Positions 61,630-64,000 of a stretch of DNA of 64,000 nucleotides are shown one piece after another. Both the position numbers and the translations under genes were made by a program. This stretch comes from Carnobacterium sp. CP1 (lineage in GTDB: Bacteria; Bacillota; Bacilli; Lactobacillales; Carnobacteriaceae). The stretch lies in contig NZ_CP010796.1 in the NCBI RefSeq assembly GCF_001483965.1, positions 310,001 through 374,000 of the forward strand. The letters are read 5' to 3'. Under the pieces are notes generated by a model, which saw only the letters and a program-made list of their open reading frames with translations, was not told the DNA's origin and did no database searches. Positions within the stretch are counted from its first letter, which is position 1, and every line of letters begins with the position of its first letter.

Positions 61630-62550
61630 ATGGAAGAAATGGGAGACACATTAAAGCTAGAAGGAGTTATGTCTAAAGGTTATGGAATCATACCTAAACT
61701 TGTAATGATGGACAAAGATTTGTCTATTGAAGCAAAAGCAATTTATTCATATATCGCTAGCTATGCAGGTAATGGGGTTTCAGCGTTCCCTTCAATAAAG
61801 AAAATTTGTTACGACTTACAAATAAATGAGAAACGTTTTAGCAGACATAAAAAAGTATTGTTAGAAAAGGGATATATCGAGGTAACTCAAGAAAGAAAAG
61901 GTGGAGGGATGTTCGCCAGTAACGTTTATACAATAAAACAATTTGTTACACCGACCACCCAAAACAGGGGTACGGATAAAGAAGAACCGACCACCCAAAA
62001 TGGGAGCACCGTTAATGGGAGCACCGATAAACGGAGCACCGATAACGGGGGTACTAATAATAACAGTTCTATTAATAACAGTATTACTAATAACAGTTCT
62101 AATAATTTACAACAACAACCCGCTGAGAAAAAAAGACCCAACTTCATCACTGCCTGGGAACAAAACGGATTCGGAACAATTTCTCCAATGAAGATCGAAC
62201 AGCTTGATCACTGGGTAAGTGACTTTGGCGGTAAAGAAGAAATCATTGTTAAAGCTATTGAGTTAGCAGATGACAATGGGAAACGTTCATACAACTATGT
62301 TGAAGCTATATTAAAAAACTGGGAGAACAAAGGTGTTAAAGAACTTTCTGATATTGATGCCTTAGAGAAACAAAGGCAGCAAGAGTTAGCTGCTAAAAAA
62401 TCGAAACCGACTAATCAGTACAATAAACAACCTATTCGTAAAGAAACACTAACTGAATGGCACGGTAAACCAGCAGTCACAGAGAAACCAATGGATGCAG
62501 CAGCACAAGCAGAACTGCAGGCACGGTTAGATAAGATAAGAGCTTTATAA
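61630..62550 (+). CDS. Phage replication initiation protein (winged helix plus DnaD-like domain)
   Basis: Product of 306 residues. An N-terminal winged helix (about 10-105; GYGIIPKLVMMDKDLSIEAK, FPSIKKICYDLQINEKRFSR) matches phage replisome organisers. An Asn/Ser/Thr/Gly-rich low-complexity spacer (about 110-160) follows, then a DnaD C-terminal domain (about 165-235; AWEQNGFGTISPMKIEQLDH and YNYVEAILKNWENKG with the Y-x3-I-x3-W motif). It should bind the phage origin and recruit helicase-loading factors. The DNA encoding the spacer is a 15-bp tandem array, a likely origin. GAGGG lies before the ATG. Confidence 0.88.
   Translation: MEEMGDTLKLEGVMSKGYGIIPKLVMMDKDLSIEAKAIYSYIASYAGNGVSAFPSIKKICYDLQINEKRFSRHKKVLLEKGYIEVTQERKGGGMFASNVYTIKQFVTPTTQNRGTDKEEPTTQNGSTVNGSTDKRSTDNGGTNNNSSINNSITNNSSNNLQQQPAEKKRPNFITAWEQNGFGTISPMKIEQLDHWVSDFGGKEEIIVKAIELADDNGKRSYNYVEAILKNWENKGVKELSDIDALEKQRQQELAAKKSKPTNQYNKQPIRKETLTEWHGKPAVTEKPMDAAAQAELQARLDKIRAL
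61950..62000 (+). repeat. Pair of 15-bp direct repeats in the replication gene
   Basis: ACCGACCACCCAAAA occurs identically at 61950-61964 and 61986-62000, 36 bases apart, just before the tandem array. Confidence 0.85.
62002..62106 (+). repeat. Seven 15-bp tandem iterons inside the replication gene (putative phage origin)
   Basis: Period 15 throughout: four units of the GGGAGCACCGWTAAN type (62002, 62017, 62032 and a diverged one at 62047), then three of the AACAGTTCTATTAAT type (62062, 62077, 62092). They keep the reading frame and encode five-residue repeats (NGSTx, NNSxx). Phage origins of lactic acid bacteria often lie within the initiator gene as iterons. Confidence 0.8.
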
Positions 62551-62571
62551 ACCAGAAAGTGAGTGATGAGT

Positions 62572-62775
62572 ATGACAGCCAATGATATGAAAGCAGCCTT
62601 ACATGATTATCTGATTATGAATGGTTATCGACCAACTGGATCGGCTTATATGATTGAGAGTGAATTACAAATGGATGCACTCGATGAATATGGAAAGTTT
62701 AGCCTATTCAGAATTAACCCTAAAAATGTTATTAGAACATTCGTCATCTCCCAAAGAGCATGGGTAGAGATATGA
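62572..62775 (+). CDS. Early prophage protein of 67 residues
   Basis: Unrecognised; begins MTANDMKAALHDYLIMNGYR and ends ISQRAWVEI. Soluble. ATG at 62572, with in-frame GTG and ATG at 62563 and 62566 as alternatives; the ribosome site is weak. Its TGA overlaps the ATG of the next gene (ATGA), the first of several such junctions. Confidence 0.6.
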   Translation: MTANDMKAALHDYLIMNGYRPTGSAYMIESELQMDALDEYGKFSLFRINPKNVIRTFVISQRAWVEI

Positions 62776-62987
62776 ACACTGCAGAGTATGGACTTCAAAA
62801 GATTCCAGAAATCAAGCAAGCCACTGATTACATGGAGCGAAAAGGGATTTACTTTATGAGCTGGTTTATAAACGGCAGCAACTATGTGGTGGAAGGCGAA
62901 TTCTTAGGAAAATACGTATTGATCCTTATTCAAAACGAAAAGTTGTATTTGTTTAAAGACTATAAGTGGGAGGCAATCGAAGAATGA
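62772..62987 (+). CDS. Early prophage protein of 71 residues
   Basis: Unrecognised; starts MNTAEYGLQKIPEIKQATDY and has a beta-rich core (GIYFMSWFINGSNYVVEGEF, LGKYVLILIQNEKLYLFKDY). The ATGA overlap with the previous gene favours this start over an ATG at 62760. Its own stop overlaps the next ATG. Confidence 0.6.
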   Translation: MNTAEYGLQKIPEIKQATDYMERKGIYFMSWFINGSNYVVEGEFLGKYVLILIQNEKLYLFKDYKWEAIEE

Positions 62988-63481
62988 ACAAAATAAATGA
63001 AATGTCTTTTGAAACGAAACGCAAAAGAAACGTCACGAATGTAACTGTTGGCAGCGTTGTTGAATGCAAAACAATAGGCAAGCCATTTAAAGGCAAAATA
63101 GAAGTCCTTTACAACAATAGCGCTATGGTAGCTCAATCGCGATTTGATAAAACAGTCGTCAACTTTAAAGATATGAGCGTGGGTGGTAAGAAAGTAAAAG
63201 TAATCAAGCAAGTGGTTGAAAAAATAAACGTTAGCAATCGGCAAAAGGTTAGATCCCGAACTAAACCTCCAATAGCTCCGCAACCAGTTGAACAATGGGA
63301 TGCAGAAGGAAAAGTGTTGATAAAAACGTATGAATCAGCAATAGAAGCTGGCAAATACCATGGAGTTCATGATACTACCATCTATAGCTATATCAAAGGT
63401 CGTTCATCAGCTTCAGCCTTTAAATGGAAATATCAAAAAGACAAGGAATTCAAACAAAAGAAAGTGAGTGATGCTAAATGA
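62984..63481 (+). CDS. Prophage protein with NUMOD1-like C-terminal domain
   Basis: Product of 165 residues. The N-terminal half (about 10-85) is basic with SH3-like strands (VTVGSVVECKTIGKPFKGKI). The C-terminal half (about 105-155; WDAEGKVLIKTYESAIEAGK, VHDTTIYSYIKGRSSASAF, KWKY) resembles the NUMOD1-type DNA-binding helix-turn-helix found beside homing endonucleases, but no nuclease motif is present. It may bind DNA. It starts in an ATGA overlap and ends in another. Confidence 0.65.
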   Translation: MNKINEMSFETKRKRNVTNVTVGSVVECKTIGKPFKGKIEVLYNNSAMVAQSRFDKTVVNFKDMSVGGKKVKVIKQVVEKINVSNRQKVRSRTKPPIAPQPVEQWDAEGKVLIKTYESAIEAGKYHGVHDTTIYSYIKGRSSASAFKWKYQKDKEFKQKKVSDAK

Positions 63482-63684
63482 TCAAGTTTGGTGACTGGGT
63501 AGAAATTAATTGTGATTTTCCTTTTGAAAGTCCCCATTATAAAAATGGCAGTAAGTGCTTAGTGATAGAAGTGGATAAGACAGATCTAGAACTTCCGTAT
63601 TGCTTATTGAAAGAAGGACGAAAAGAAACGGTGTGGGCATCAGAAAATGATGTGTTTAAGGTTACTGAGGAGGATGCAGAATGA
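63478..63684 (+). CDS. Early prophage protein of 68 residues
   Basis: Unrecognised; MIKFGDWVEINCDFPFES at the start and YCLLKEGRKETVWASENDVF near the end suggest a small SH3-like beta barrel. Two cysteines. The ATG overlaps the previous stop, and GAGGAGG near the end of this gene serves the next start. Confidence 0.6.
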   Translation: MIKFGDWVEINCDFPFESPHYKNGSKCLVIEVDKTDLELPYCLLKEGRKETVWASENDVFKVTEEDAE

Positions 63685-64000
63685 GCGAGACGTACAAAGT
63701 AGAGGTAGATGGGAAAACAATTGAATATGGAGCGTATACAAATCATAGCCATTTCAGCGATGTGGAATGGGAAGCTATCTATCACAAAATGGTAAAAGAA
63801 AATCATCCAGGAGTATATGAGATTAAAAAAAATGATGATGACTTCATAATGACAGCAGGATCTTTAATTGGTATTGAAGAACGGTATGAAGCTTTATTAG
63901 AATTATTGCCTCAAAGTTCTTTTAGTAAAGCGGGAACACATCCGCAATGGGTGGCTGATGCAGTTGAAGAAAATACGTTAGACAAATTAATTACGCAAAA
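63681..64000 (+). CDS. Hypothetical prophage protein, 3'-truncated by the window end
   Basis: About 106 residues are visible, beginning MSETYKVEVDGKTIEYGAY. Acidic and soluble; a WEAIYHKMVKENHPGVYEIK stretch and LIGIEERYEALLELL are helical. No family recognised. GGAGG at 63669-63673 precedes the ATG, which overlaps the previous stop. The frame stays open to base 64000. Confidence 0.65.
   Translation, partial: MSETYKVEVDGKTIEYGAYTNHSHFSDVEWEAIYHKMVKENHPGVYEIKKNDDDFIMTAGSLIGIEERYEALLELLPQSSFSKAGTHPQWVADAVEENTLDKLITQ

Larger units (their letters stand above)
55575..64000. mobile_element. Prophage, left part (continues beyond the window)
   Basis: The region starts at tRNA-Ser(CGA) and contains, in temperate Siphoviridae-like order, integrase, a lysogeny-side small ORF and lipoprotein, a CI-like repressor, a Cro-like regulator, an antirepressor, a second regulator, a DUF771 protein and a DnaD-type replication protein, then small early ORFs. 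Structural and lysis genes are not reached. The left attachment core is probably within the tRNA 3' end; the right copy lies outside the window. Confidence 0.9.

Noticed and set aside
61926-62191. Frames on both strands through the iteron array
   Set aside because: Repeat DNA opens several frames; only the replication protein keeps domain similarity on both sides.
62960-63295. 111-residue leftward frame opposite the NUMOD1-like gene
   Set aside because: No Shine-Dalgarno site and no recognisable domain; the forward genes are coupled by ATGA overlaps.

Overview
The window looks like a low-GC Firmicute chromosome ending in the first part of a prophage. Carnobacterium or a close relative is the best guess. 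The evidence is B. subtilis-like gene order (scpA-scpB-rluB-resDE, ypbB-recQ-ypbE, cmk-rpsA-der-hup, ypiA-ypiB, dinG-ypmB-asnS-dnaD-nth-ponA-recU-ypsA-gpsB-rnpB-rlmL), diaminopimelate genes (lysA, dapB), a B-type RNase P RNA, strong Shine-Dalgarno sites and lactic-acid-bacterium style cell-surface proteins. The genus is an inference from recognised proteins; no search was run.

Chromosomal layout. 0-4.8 kb: yajQ (partial), a YitT membrane protein, a Cof-type phosphatase, an esterase, a MIP18/SufT-like protein and a polysaccharide pyruvyl transferase whose start looks frameshifted. 4.9-16 kb: clpB behind a CtsR-type box, dnaE, the glycolytic pair pfkA-pyk, cvfB and fur. 16-20.6 kb: xerD, deoB-punA (nucleoside salvage) and lysA. 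20.6-26.8 kb: ribT-scpA-scpB-rluB, the two-component system resDE, then an FMN riboswitch with terminator controlling ribU. 27-34.6 kb: ypbB-recQ, a LysM protein, cmk, rpsA, der and hup. 34.6-36.4 kb is a degenerate stretch with a tyrosine-recombinase fossil and a repeat-bearing lipoprotein. 36.4-54.6 kb: ypiA-ypiB, dapB-cca, a nitroreductase, an unknown gene, dinG, tseB, asnS, dnaD, nth, the leftward recU-ponA pair, ypsA, gpsB, rnpB and rlmL. 54.6-55.6 kb holds a small proline/acid-rich repeat protein and tRNA-Ser(CGA).

Prophage, 55.6 kb to the window end. An integrase abuts the 3' end of tRNA-Ser(CGA). The leftward lysogeny block (integrase, small ORF, lipoprotein, CI-like S24 repressor) faces a rightward early block: Cro-like regulator, antirepressor, a second small XRE regulator with its own divergent partner, a DUF771 protein, small ORFs, a DnaD-type replication protein with 15-bp tandem repeats inside its gene, then tightly coupled small ORFs running off the window. 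Four copies of one 15-bp palindrome mark the CI/Cro switch. A different repeat marks the second XRE switch.

Points most worth a second look: the two-tier prophage switch and its operators; the intragenic iterons; three intrinsic terminators in the prophage that all point against the neighbouring genes; the integrase fossil near hup; a 32-bp palindrome before dapB; and an Nth that has lost two of its four Fe-S cysteines. I found no CRISPR array, no rRNA and no complete insertion sequence.
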